Shown here one piece after another: positions 9,006 through 16,831 of a stretch of DNA of 64,000 nt (position 1 is its first letter; each line of letters opens with the position of its first letter). Position numbers and translations under genes: made by a program. Location: the NCBI RefSeq assembly GCF_026000775.1, contig NZ_AP026830.1, forward strand, positions 1,387,056 to 1,451,055. The letters are read 5' to 3'. The notes below the pieces were generated by a model. That model was not told the DNA's origin. It made no database searches and saw nothing but the letters and a program-made list of their open reading frames with translations. This DNA comes from Vulcanisaeta souniana JCM 11219 (GTDB taxonomy: Archaea > Thermoproteota > Thermoprotei > Thermoproteales > Thermocladiaceae).

Positions 9006-9781
9006 GGACTCACCCAAACCCTCTCCGCATTCAGTCTCTCCAGTAATGCCGTTAACTCATCAATCGCCTTCCTAAATTGACCAAGCTCCGGGTCCTTGAC
9101 CAGGTAAGGTATTGAGCCCAGTCGCCATGCCGCCTCAATGGCTGGGTTCCTGAGTATCTTCACCACGTTCTTAACGCCAATGTCCAGGTTACCCCTTATA
9201 CTCGATAACTTATTCAGCACCACAATGCCCTCCTTCCCTGGGCCCATTGTTGACGCGTACTCAAGCATGTTACCGAGCCATCCCATGCCGCCAGGCTCGT
9301 CTGTGGCCACCAGTGTTATCACATCGGCATTGCCTATCAACGCCATCATGAGCCCCGGGTTTAGGGCCAGTGATAGGGCTGGTGTGTCTATCAGTATGAA
9401 GTTGGGCCTAACCCTGTAATTGCCTATTCCCTTAATCAGTGATGATATCCTCGAGCTCAGGACCGTGGTGCTCGGTAATGCAGTGTATGGGTTCGTGATG
9501 GGCGAGGCACCGGGTGGTATGACCTTTATGTTCCCCACAACCCCATCCTCAATGAACGCCGTCGAGGTTCTAACGGCCTTCGTAATCCCCATCATGTACG
9601 TCAAGGCACCATTAACACTACCTGGGTTGTTCACGCCTAGTACCCTAGAGGCCGTGGCGTTTGGGTCCAGGTCAATGAACCAAGTCCTGTAACCACTAAT
9701 TGCCAGTGCTGTGGCTAGGCTCGTGGTTATTAATGTCTTGCCAACACCGCCCTTCTGGCTTAGGAACAATACTGTTAACAT
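9002..9781 (-). CDS. ParA/MinD-like ATPase C, canonical
   Basis: The most typical of the three: deviant Walker A QKGGVGKT at residues 9-16, Walker A' FIDLDPNATAS, and Walker B ILIDTPA near residue 133. 259 residues, the usual length for Soj/ParA/MinD. A single copy beside a replication origin would suggest chromosome partition, but here it sits between a secretion ATPase and its membrane platform, so a role in placing or counting pili, as for CpaE/TadZ, is the better guess. The downstream small gene overlaps its stop; the GspF-like gene lies 39 bases upstream in the same direction, suggesting one transcript 10942 to 8679. Confidence 0.85.
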   Translation of the reverse strand: MLTVLFLSQKGGVGKTLITTSLATALAISGYRTWFIDLDPNATASRVLGVNNPGSVNGALTYMMGITKAVRTSTAFIEDGVVGNIKVIPPGASPITNPYTALPSTTVLSSRISSLIKGIGNYRVRPNFILIDTPALSLALNPGLMMALIGNADVITLVATDEPGGMGWLGNMLEYASTMGPGKEGIVVLNKLSSIRGNLDIGVKNVVKILRNPAIEAAWRLGSIPYLVKDPELGQFRKAIDELTALLERLNAERVWVSP

Positions 9782-9820
9782 AGGTTGTAACTATGCATGG
9801 CATTATTAAGGTTTTACCCG

Positions 9821-10942
9821 CTAAGTCATTGTCAGGGCTATGTACGTGATCACCAGTGGTACCGTGGTGTAGATGCCCGTGACCACAGAGTCAAGCACGT
9901 AACCACTCATGAAGCCCCCAAGTATGACTGTTGGAAGCATTAGCTGTAGCATGGCTGCACCCCCAGCCACTTGGGTTGCTATCAACCTGGTTATCACAAG
10001 CATGACCTCCATGAGGGATATAGACACAATAACAGAGGCGTACCCAATCCTCCTGGATTCCATTATGGTGTTTATTACGTGGGTTAATGACGTAACTGCC
10101 ACGTTAATTACGTCAGGTCTCCCCATACCCGTTATGGCCACCGCCCTCGTATACTCATTAATGAAGCCCTCGAGCCAATTCCTTGACCGTGCATCGCCGA
10201 GCCTAAGCGTGACCGCGGCCCTCATCACCCTATTAATTGCCGTGTGCCTCACCTCATTGATTATCCTAACCTTCCCAACGTACCAGTTGAGGCTTAGGCC
10301 TAGGAAGGCCGTGGAGAACGCAAGCCATGCCAACTCAATAGACCTGGTAACTACGTAGGCAGGTACCGCTGGTATTAACGCGGCTCCCATGTACATGATT
10401 AATTCATTGTCAATAACCACTAGCCCCGGGTCCAAGCTCCAGCCCAGCAATGCGGTTATTGGGGCCGCTGAGACGTATGTCGTTACTAAGTACATTGTTG
10501 GGTCTATGCCTATGGCCCTACTCACTAGGACTATTGTCATTGGCATTATGGCTAATGTAATTACCGTGAGCATGTCGAGCAGCATTACCAAGTCTCTATG
10601 GTCATTCCTAAGCCTTCCCAAGTAGTCGTCGAGCTCTCTTAGTATGTGGAGCACGGCGGTACTCGGTTCAATACCTAGCCTCTCAGTATTAACCATGGTT
10701 TCAAGCACACTGCCTAGACTACCCACGTACTTCGTGATAGGCTCATTCATTGAAATCACAGCCCCAGCCATTAATAATCGTTTAATTAAGGGACGGTTAA
10801 AACCGAGTCTTTGGGCCTCACTGACTAGGGTATCAATGACCCTACCCACTGGCTGGGCTAGGAATAGGGGTGTTGCGAGTGTTATGAGCAATGCCTCCTC
10901 AAGCCTAGCCCTGAACCAAGGCTTGACTGTGGCTAAGCCCAT
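9821..10942 (-). CDS. Pilus membrane platform protein (GspF/TadB/TadC/FlaJ-like)
   Basis: Multi-pass membrane protein of 373 residues. An N-terminal helical domain with the RLLMAGAVISMNEPI region is followed by four or more hydrophobic segments: VMLLDMLTVITLAIMPMTI, a pair near residues 150-215, and VSISLMEVMLVITRLIA to the end. This arrangement of cytoplasmic helical bundles between membrane helices is that of the TadB/TadC and archaeal FlaJ platform, which is rotated or moved by the secretion ATPase. I call it by topology and by its neighbours, the ATPase and prepilin. It diverges from the prepilin gene. Confidence 0.75.
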   Translation of the reverse strand: MGLATVKPWFRARLEEALLITLATPLFLAQPVGRVIDTLVSEAQRLGFNRPLIKRLLMAGAVISMNEPITKYVGSLGSVLETMVNTERLGIEPSTAVLHILRELDDYLGRLRNDHRDLVMLLDMLTVITLAIMPMTIVLVSRAIGIDPTMYLVTTYVSAAPITALLGWSLDPGLVVIDNELIMYMGAALIPAVPAYVVTRSIELAWLAFSTAFLGLSLNWYVGKVRIINEVRHTAINRVMRAAVTLRLGDARSRNWLEGFINEYTRAVAITGMGRPDVINVAVTSLTHVINTIMESRRIGYASVIVSISLMEVMLVITRLIATQVAGGAAMLQLMLPTVILGGFMSGYVLDSVVTGIYTTVPLVITYIALTMT

Positions 10943-10961
10943 AGGTCTATGTATAGATAAT

Positions 10962-10970
10962 GCTTAATAA
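10962..10970 (+). promoter_or_regulatory. TATA box of the prepilin gene
   Basis: The A/T-rich GCTTAATAA is centred about 26 bases before ATG 10993, the spacing of leaderless crenarchaeal genes. It supports the 10993 start and argues against the ATG at 10960, which would overlap the box. Confidence 0.5.
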
Positions 10971-10992
10971 GGAGTACCTCTATAGACTTACT

Positions 10993-11418
10993 ATGCCTAG
11001 TCGTGGTGAGTTGTCACCGTTGGTTTCAGTTATCATTGCGGCGGTCCTCATCGTCGTTGGCGTAACTTTGATAATGCTTTTTTACCATGGTGCAAAATCA
11101 ATGAGCCAGCGCGCCCTTAACGCACCTGAGGCTGAGGCTTCGGGTAGTATTTCGGCGTCTACGGGTGTTGTCACGATTAATATCTATAATGCAGGTGCCA
11201 CGCAGCTCGCCATAAGTGGCGTTAAGATTTATGGATCTGATGGCACAGTACTTAACTGTTCATGGAACGGCATTGGCACCATTGTGGCGGCGGGTGGTAG
11301 TTACGGAATTGTTGGCCAGTGCAGTGGTGTTGGGGCTGGCGACACATACACAATAGTTGTTACGTTGAATGGCACCAGTGGTTCCTTAGCCGAGTCCCTC
11401 ACCGTTACTGCCTCATAG
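10993..11418 (+). CDS. Class III prepilin (type IV pilin-like)
   Basis: From ATG 10993 the protein starts MPSRGELSPLVSVII: a five-residue positive leader ending in Gly, then the LSPLVS start of a hydrophobic helix of about 24 residues (to LIMLFYHG). This is the archaeal prepilin/archaellin pattern cut by PibD-type peptidase, probably after RG. The rest is a Ser/Thr/Gly-rich beta domain of about 100 residues with two cysteines (NCSW and GQCSG) that could pair, and N-glycosylation sequons NCS and NGT. It is the only evident pilin with a signal of this kind in the window and likely forms the filament body. Confidence 0.85.
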   Translation: MPSRGELSPLVSVIIAAVLIVVGVTLIMLFYHGAKSMSQRALNAPEAEASGSISASTGVVTINIYNAGATQLAISGVKIYGSDGTVLNCSWNGIGTIVAAGGSYGIVGQCSGVGAGDTYTIVVTLNGTSGSLAESLTVTAS

Positions 11419-11495
11419 CCTTTGCCCGTGCCTTCGCGGGTTTAAAACCGTGTTGGTATGATCATTATTGCCGCCTAGGCCTGAGTTACCATGGG

Positions 11496-11792
11496 TTAGC
11501 CCTGTATTTTGTCCCGCCACTTATTTATTAATTCGTTTATTTTCCTCGCCATTTCTATGTCGAGTTGTGTAATCCCGCCCTCGTCGTGCGTCGTTAGTTT
11601 TAATGTTAGGTGTTTCCAGGTTATTATCATGTCTGGGTGGTGTTCCTCTGCCTCGGCTATTTGGGCTAGTTGGTTTATGAAGGTTATGCAGTCCATGAAT
11701 GCCTTGAACTCCAGTTCCCTGACTATGTAGTTGTCCTCTAGTCTCCAGCCCTGTGGTAGGGATTTCATGATTTCCTCCCTGGTGAGTAGCAC
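11496..11792 (-). CDS. Pterin-4a-carbinolamine dehydratase family protein
   Basis: 98 residues, the full length of the PCD/DCoH family. The diagnostic block EEHHPDMIITWKHLTLKL followed by THDEGGIT is present, including the His-His-Pro-Asp and the later His of the catalytic triad. The N-terminus LTREEIMKSLPQGW is typical. In archaea the family is thought to act on pterin or molybdopterin-related metabolites, since most lack aromatic hydroxylases; the substrate here is unknown. It is a single gene convergent with the prepilin. Confidence 0.9.
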   Translation of the reverse strand: MLLTREEIMKSLPQGWRLEDNYIVRELEFKAFMDCITFINQLAQIAEAEEHHPDMIITWKHLTLKLTTHDEGGITQLDIEMARKINELINKWRDKIQG

Positions 11793-11869
11793 ATGCCTTT
11801 GATGCGTATTACCTATTAAGTATTGGGTCTTTGTTCATGGGGTGTGGTAATGCCTTTCGAGGAGTTTAA

Positions 11870-12103
11870 TTAACCGCCAAGCCCATTGCAGTATATTAGG
11901 GTGTCTGTAAATCCGTAATCGACGCATATCGGTGTATCCACGGGGGGTTGGTCGTTGTAACTCTCAATGTCTCTTCCCTCTGTAATCACAAAGTTGGTCA
12001 TCATTAACTTACTCCTACTGTCGGTATTGCCGTAATTTACATTAACGCCGGAACTCAGTATTTGGGTGTTGGTTACCTGTATAGTGCCTGTGCCTTGGGT
12101 CAT
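11870..12103 (-). CDS. Short hypothetical protein, possible secreted-domain fragment
   Basis: A 77-codon frame from ATG at 12103: polar, rich in Thr, Asn and Gly, starting with beta-like TGTIQVTNTQILSS and with two cysteines in the C-terminal half (PICVDYGF, LIYCNGLGG). No signal peptide or membrane helix. It resembles a piece of an extracellular beta domain rather than a complete protein. It may be a remnant or a chance frame; codon use is compatible with coding. Confidence 0.35.
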   Translation of the reverse strand: MTQGTGTIQVTNTQILSSGVNVNYGNTDSRSKLMMTNFVITEGRDIESYNDQPPVDTPICVDYGFTDTLIYCNGLGG

Positions 12104-12429
12104 GGCCTCATCCCTGGCTGTGCTTATGAGGGAGCCTCATCAATCCCAGTGAGGGTTGCACCATTATTGACTGGGTTCGGGCCAGGTAGGGAGAGGCTTA
12201 AAATATATTGAGGTCTTGGTGGAGTTGACCTGGGGTGTTGTCCCGAGGCTTAACGGGGGTTTAGGTAAACGGGAGGTTGAATGAATTGGCTTAACTAGAG
12301 CCTGTTCATTAAGTGCTGTTTTCGTGTTTTTGGCCCGGAGGGTTGATGTATGTAGTATACACGGTGGCTCTTCATGCTGAAAATGAGGATTAATTCATAT
12401 TCAGTGGTTTTGTTTTTCCCCTTGTTGTA
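12104..12429. other. Intergenic stretch of 326 bases
   Basis: No gene recognised. A TATA-like TTAAAATATATTG lies near 12198-12210 and a palindromic GTATAC near 12355. Nothing else could be assigned. Confidence 0.4.
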
Positions 12430-13020
12430 TTAGGTTATTGTTGATATTGCCCAGAAGATTATGAGGGCTATTAGTGTTGGTATTAGTGTCTTGGTGGTGC
12501 TTGTTTCGTGGGTTTTGGCAAATATGTAGGCTAGGAGTAGTGAGCCTAATACCGTGAATGCAAAACCCACGGCAAGTAGCGCTGGTTCACCTAAGACTCC
12601 CCTGTGCATCGCCACTGCGTTTATTGAGTAGTTAAAGAGTGGTGTTGTTGCCGTAATGGCCGTCTGCACCACACTCACGTAGAAGTAGTTCCCGCTGTAT
12701 AGCCAGGTGTCTGTGAATCCTGCCTTAATCCCGAAGGCCCTTAGTAGGGCCATGAGTACCGCGGCCTCTATTAACCAACCAATCACCATGCCCACTAGGG
12801 TGGTTATTGGCATTACTGTGGTTAGGAAAGAAACAATGCCTGAAACCTCGCCTTGGTTTATCGATACACCCTCATTACTTAGTTGCGACTCTATTTGTTG
12901 CATTAGTATTGGGGTTATGGCGGGCATGAGTATGTGGGTGACGTATATGTACGTGGCTACGGCACTAATCATGAAGCCCGCGATACCGGTGAGCCTCAAT
13001 ATGCTCCTTGTGTCCATCAC
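12430..13020 (-). CDS. Polytopic membrane protein, Yip1-like topology
   Basis: 196 residues with about five hydrophobic helices: a first near 10-32, a loop with a soluble stretch (QQIESQLSNEGVSINQGE), a second and third at about 62-95, a fourth near 145-165 and a last at the C-terminus. The pattern of helices with a conserved-looking central GxxxG-rich pair recalls Yip1-domain membrane proteins; no motif proves it. It follows the ABC ATPase gene by 43 bases in the same direction, so it may be the membrane partner or accessory of that exporter. ATG 13017 is an alternative start. Confidence 0.65.
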   Translation of the reverse strand: MMDTRSILRLTGIAGFMISAVATYIYVTHILMPAITPILMQQIESQLSNEGVSINQGEVSGIVSFLTTVMPITTLVGMVIGWLIEAAVLMALLRAFGIKAGFTDTWLYSGNYFYVSVVQTAITATTPLFNYSINAVAMHRGVLGEPALLAVGFAFTVLGSLLLAYIFAKTHETSTTKTLIPTLIALIIFWAISTIT

Positions 13021-13063
13021 CTCTATTAATTCGGGCTTATCTTTTAATGGCTTTCCTAGGGGC

Positions 13064-13789
13064 CTACACCGTCGTCATTAACTCCCTAATTAGTGTGTCT
13101 AGGGTTTCGTGGGTTTGGGGTACGTCGTATGTCCTCGTTATTACACCATCACTTATCCTGGAGACCCTGTGGCAATTACCTATTATTTCCAGGTTGTGGG
13201 TTACCATGACTATGGTCATGCCGAGCTCCCTATTCAACTTACTGAATATGTCCATTATCACGGCCGCAGTCTTGCTATCCAGGTTACCGGTGGGTTCGTC
13301 GGCCAGTAGGAGCCTTGGTCTGGACACGATGGCCCTGGCGATTGCGACCCTCTGCTGCTCACCGCCACTGAGCTCGTTGGGTCTCCTCCTTGCCTTGTTC
13401 CGGAGGCCGACCATTTCAAGGGCCTCGAGTGCCAGCTTCCTCCTCCTGCCTGGGTCAACCCCCCTGGCTATCAGTGGTAGTTCCACGTTCTCGAGCACCG
13501 TCATCCTCGGTATTAGGTAGTATAGTTGGAATACGAAACCCAGAAACTCATTCCTATACCTATCTAGCTCCGTGTTGCTGAGTTTATGTAGTTCATACGG
13601 GCCAACCCTCAGGTAACCCCTACTGACCCTATCTAGACCGCCTATTAGGCTGAGTAGTGTCGTCTTGCCGCTGCCGCTTGGCCCAATTATGCACCTGAAC
13701 TCACCCTCTTTAATTTCGATATTCACACCACGAAGAGCTGGGTAATCACCATAGTACTTCCACACATCCCTAGCCTCTATGAATGACAC
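13064..13789 (-). CDS. ABC transporter ATP-binding protein, LolD/MacB type
   Basis: ATPase of the MacB/LolD exporter group: Walker A GPSGSGKTT, Q-loop FVFQLYYLIP, signature LSGGEQQRVAIARA, Walker B RLLLADEPTGNLDS, and the switch His in VTHNLE. The start is set at GTG 13789 (VSFIEARDVWKYYG) because a TATA box lies at about 26 bases upstream; a longer frame from ATG 13828 would place the TATA box inside the gene and adds 13 poorly conserved residues. The matching FtsX-type permease is on the other strand at 15546. Confidence 0.9.
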   Translation of the reverse strand: MSFIEARDVWKYYGDYPALRGVNIEIKEGEFRCIIGPSGSGKTTLLSLIGGLDRVSRGYLRVGPYELHKLSNTELDRYRNEFLGFVFQLYYLIPRMTVLENVELPLIARGVDPGRRRKLALEALEMVGLRNKARRRPNELSGGEQQRVAIARAIVSRPRLLLADEPTGNLDSKTAAVIMDIFSKLNRELGMTIVMVTHNLEIIGNCHRVSRISDGVITRTYDVPQTHETLDTLIRELMTTV

Positions 13790-13809
13790 AACGAAGGGGA
13801 ATGGTACCT

Positions 13810-13820
13810 CTTTAAAATAC
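13810..13820 (-). promoter_or_regulatory. TATA box for the ABC ATPase gene
   Basis: GTATTTTAAAG on the minus strand lies about 26 bases before GTG 13789. This spacing fits a leaderless mRNA. Confidence 0.5.
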
Positions 13821-13880
13821 ATACTCACCAGAATTCCGCATAGTGGGGCTGTGGTAATGATACCTTGTAAAGAGAGTATG

Positions 13881-13890
13881 GTTTATAAGA
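13881..13890 (+). promoter_or_regulatory. TATA box for the secreted protein/permease operon
   Basis: GTTTATAAGA lies about 26 bases before ATG 13912. It supports that start over GTG 13897 and a leaderless transcript. Confidence 0.5.
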
Positions 13891-13911
13891 TCATTCGTGG
13901 CCTCAAGCCCG

Positions 13912-15549
13912 ATGTCGAAAATGATAACTAATAGGTACACGTTAATAATGACCGCATTACTGGCGATGCTGGTTTTAATACCACTGGCGCACGCGCAGCA
14001 GTACTCAAACACTGCACCACCCTTCTCAATAGTCAGCGTCTCCTCAGTGCCATCACCCACGATCACCGGGGTCTCCAGGATAACGATAACCCTAATATAC
14101 ACGGGTGGTTACTACCTATACAACACGGAGTTCTCCCTAACGCCCTGCAGCGGAACCGTGGTTTCGCAGAACCCAGTATTCATTGGTTGGTTAAACCCTG
14201 GGCAGGAGGTCACTGTTACCTACCTAGTGAACTCCACACTGCCCATTAATTGCCAATCCACGCTTGCCATAAGTTGGGGTGCTGAGTACGAGACTTCAGC
14301 AAGGGCGCAGGTGACTACATACATTGAGGTAGCTGGCTCTGGTTCAATGAACATGAACTTCCCAATGGTCATTTACGGTTCACCAATAATCACGGCGTAC
14401 ACGAAGACCCAGTACCTGGTTAGTAACCTGGTTAATCCAGTGGGGCTTGTGGTGAGTAATAATGGTAGTGGCCCTATTTATGACCTGCAGGTTAACGTAG
14501 GGGTTAGTGGGGCCACGTTGGCCGCTGGCTCCAATACTGTGGTGATTGGTACCCTAAACCCAGGGAGTAACTACACAGTGGCTCTTTATGTGCTGCCGAC
14601 CAGTAGCGGCCCTGTTACAATCAACGTTGGTTACACGGGCCTTGACCAAGGTGGTAATACCGTTAGCGGCAGTATCTCAATAAGCATGAACGTGATCGCC
14701 GTATCCTCAAGCCAGGTGATTGTTTACCCAGTCAATTCCTCACTGAGCATTGGCTCTGGTGAACTAATCATTGGCATTAGGAATGTTAACCCAGTGCCCA
14801 TTTACAACGTGACCCTGGTGCTCACGTCAACCCAGGGACTAAGCCTAGCTGGTAATACAACCTACGACATTGCAGAGATACCGCCTGGGACAATTGACTA
14901 CGTCTACGTACCAGTCGCGGTGCCCATATCATCATCCTCAGCATCCATAACATACTCACTAACCTACCAATACACCGGTGGGTATCCGGGCAGTGTTCAG
15001 GGTACTATGACCGTCTCCGTACTAAATGAACCATCAATACTAGTCACTGGTTACCAGGTGGCGCCAACACCATTAACAATTGGTGATACGGGTTCCGTGT
15101 CCCTAAACTTCGTTAACACGGGGCCAGTATCCGCCTATAACCTGAATATAACGGCAATACCAGGTCCAGGAATTAAATTGGTTAGTCAGTCAAGCACGTA
15201 CATGGGCACGCTGAATTCCCAGCAATTAAGTGCTGTGGCCTTCAGTTTCACTGTGATGAGGGTGATGAACACCACCATAACCTTCCAAATACAGTACACT
15301 GACCAGTTTGGGCAACAACATGTGCAGTACTACACTGTGCCAATAACTGTGATTAGGAACGCAACACTACTCACGCAATCAGCCTCTCAACTCGGCTCGC
15401 AGGGCACCAATTACAGTGGATATTACTATTATACGCATCACAGGGCTAATTACTTCACTTACATAATAATTGCGTTGGCCGTAGTGGCCGTGGTCGTGAT
15501 CATTGCCGTGGTTCTGGTTCTACGTAGGAGGCACGGTGGCGAGTCATGA
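13912..15549 (+). CDS. Secreted, membrane-anchored beta-domain protein (CARDB/S-layer-like)
   Basis: 545 residues from ATG 13912. An N-terminal signal peptide (TLIMTALLAMLVLIPLAHA) is followed by four or so repeated Ig-like beta domains with NTGPVSAYNLNI-type motifs seen in CARDB/COG1361 proteins, many N-glycosylation sequons, and a C-terminal membrane helix ending in RRRHGGES. The C-terminal anchor faces the cytoplasm with its basic end. Its stop overlaps the start of the permease by four bases, so the two proteins likely act together as an extracellular partner of an ABC exporter. The substrate is unknown. Confidence 0.8.
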   Translation: MSKMITNRYTLIMTALLAMLVLIPLAHAQQYSNTAPPFSIVSVSSVPSPTITGVSRITITLIYTGGYYLYNTEFSLTPCSGTVVSQNPVFIGWLNPGQEVTVTYLVNSTLPINCQSTLAISWGAEYETSARAQVTTYIEVAGSGSMNMNFPMVIYGSPIITAYTKTQYLVSNLVNPVGLVVSNNGSGPIYDLQVNVGVSGATLAAGSNTVVIGTLNPGSNYTVALYVLPTSSGPVTINVGYTGLDQGGNTVSGSISISMNVIAVSSSQVIVYPVNSSLSIGSGELIIGIRNVNPVPIYNVTLVLTSTQGLSLAGNTTYDIAEIPPGTIDYVYVPVAVPISSSSASITYSLTYQYTGGYPGSVQGTMTVSVLNEPSILVTGYQVAPTPLTIGDTGSVSLNFVNTGPVSAYNLNITAIPGPGIKLVSQSSTYMGTLNSQQLSAVAFSFTVMRVMNTTITFQIQYTDQFGQQHVQYYTVPITVIRNATLLTQSASQLGSQGTNYSGYYYYTHHRANYFTYIIIALAVVAVVVIIAVVLVLRRRHGGES

Positions 15550-16793
15550 GGATTACCGACTACTTTAAACTTGCATGGAGCGCTGCCTGGGAGCGTAGGG
15601 GTAGGACGATAGGCGCCATTGTAGGCATAGTGATAGCCATAGTGGCCCTTGGCCTTGCCATTGGCATGGGGCAGGGCTATAAAACATTAACTACGAGCTT
15701 CTTCGAGAGGGTCTTCGGGACGAACACGGTGTTCCTATTCCCAGGGCAGAACTCGCAGTTAACGATTACCAGTGTTTATGAGGTTATGAATATACCGCAT
15801 GTGACAAATGCAATACCCATACTCTCCACGGTGGCTAGGGCGAATATCAATGGACATGAGGTTACCGCCACTATAATAGGGGCTACGGAACAAGAGATAA
15901 TGCAGCTCTACGGAGTGACCTCACTGAACAACGCCATACTAGCCGGTGCGCCTGTGCTTACGCCTGGCCTGGCCTTCGTCGGTTATGGCGTGGCCTTCAC
16001 AAGCACTGGGCAGCAGATTGCATACCCCGGGCAGGTAATGGTGATAACGACACCAGGGGGTTCCGAGCTTACTTACACGGTGGGCGCCGTAATGCAGCAA
16101 AGCGGCATTGGGGTTATTGGCCTGAACCCGAACAATGCCATATTCATTGATGAGAACACATTCCTATCCCAATTCGACCCGTCCGGGTTGGTGACTGGGG
16201 TAATCGTATACGTGGATTCGCCGAGCAATATTAATTACGTAACCAATGAGCTAAAGGCATTATTCCCAATGGACCAGGTGCTCAACCTGTCAACAGTTCT
16301 ATCAAGCATTAACCAGTTCTTCACAGTGCTCGAGCTCTTCCTGGCCTTCATAGCTGGGATAAGCTTCGTTATAATTGGTATTTGGATGTTTGACACGATG
16401 ATGATAAACGTGATTCAGAGGACTAGGGAGTTCGGTATAATGAGGGCGGTGGGCTTCAGCGGCAGGTCAATACCGCTACTCCTCATTATCGAGGCAACCA
16501 TGATAGCCATAATAGGGTCGGTAATAGGTGTCGCGCTACTAATGGTCATCGTTAGTGCCTTCCCAAGCCCATCATCATTCATGGGGACCGCCTTCGGCGG
16601 AGGGGCGGGCAGGGCAACCGCCAGGGCAGCCACAGCCGTCAGTTCATCATCAATAGCACTACCCATAACGCTTACGCCACTGGATTTCGCGGCAATATTC
16701 ATACTGCCAATTGCCATAAACATAATCGCAGCCCTGGTACCGGCGATAAGGGCCATGAGAATACCGCCAGCCCAGACCCTGCGCTATGAATGA
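15546..16793 (+). CDS. ABC transporter permease, FtsX/MacB/LolC type
   Basis: 415 residues with the family layout: one N-terminal helix (IGAIVGIVIAIVALGLAIGMG), a large external domain of about 220 residues, and three C-terminal helices (at about 262-285, 315-338 and 377-400) including the typical REFGIMRAVGFS coupling segment and the C-terminal PAIRAMRIPPAQTLRYE. It works with the ATPase encoded divergently at 13064. In MacB-like systems the external domain moves substrates outside the membrane rather than through it; the present substrate cannot be told. Confidence 0.9.
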   Translation: MRITDYFKLAWSAAWERRGRTIGAIVGIVIAIVALGLAIGMGQGYKTLTTSFFERVFGTNTVFLFPGQNSQLTITSVYEVMNIPHVTNAIPILSTVARANINGHEVTATIIGATEQEIMQLYGVTSLNNAILAGAPVLTPGLAFVGYGVAFTSTGQQIAYPGQVMVITTPGGSELTYTVGAVMQQSGIGVIGLNPNNAIFIDENTFLSQFDPSGLVTGVIVYVDSPSNINYVTNELKALFPMDQVLNLSTVLSSINQFFTVLELFLAFIAGISFVIIGIWMFDTMMINVIQRTREFGIMRAVGFSGRSIPLLLIIEATMIAIIGSVIGVALLMVIVSAFPSPSSFMGTAFGGGAGRATARAATAVSSSSIALPITLTPLDFAAIFILPIAINIIAALVPAIRAMRIPPAQTLRYE

Positions 16794-16831
16794 GGCGAAG
16801 GCATCGGCGGCATGACCTCAAAAGTAATGCG

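Noticed and set aside
9002-9781. Chromosome partition parA with a replication origin
   Set aside because: No parB-like gene, no Orc1/Cdc6 gene and no cluster of origin repeats near it; the neighbours are pilus genes.
11424-11450. CCCG-N6-CGCGGG hairpin after the prepilin gene as a terminator
   Set aside because: The stem is only about four base pairs, and the T run after it is short; archaeal terminators do not need a hairpin.
12350-12410. Possible C/D-box guide RNA (CTGA then ATGAGGA near 12380)
   Set aside because: No C box at the proper distance upstream and no final D box; only internal-like boxes are present.
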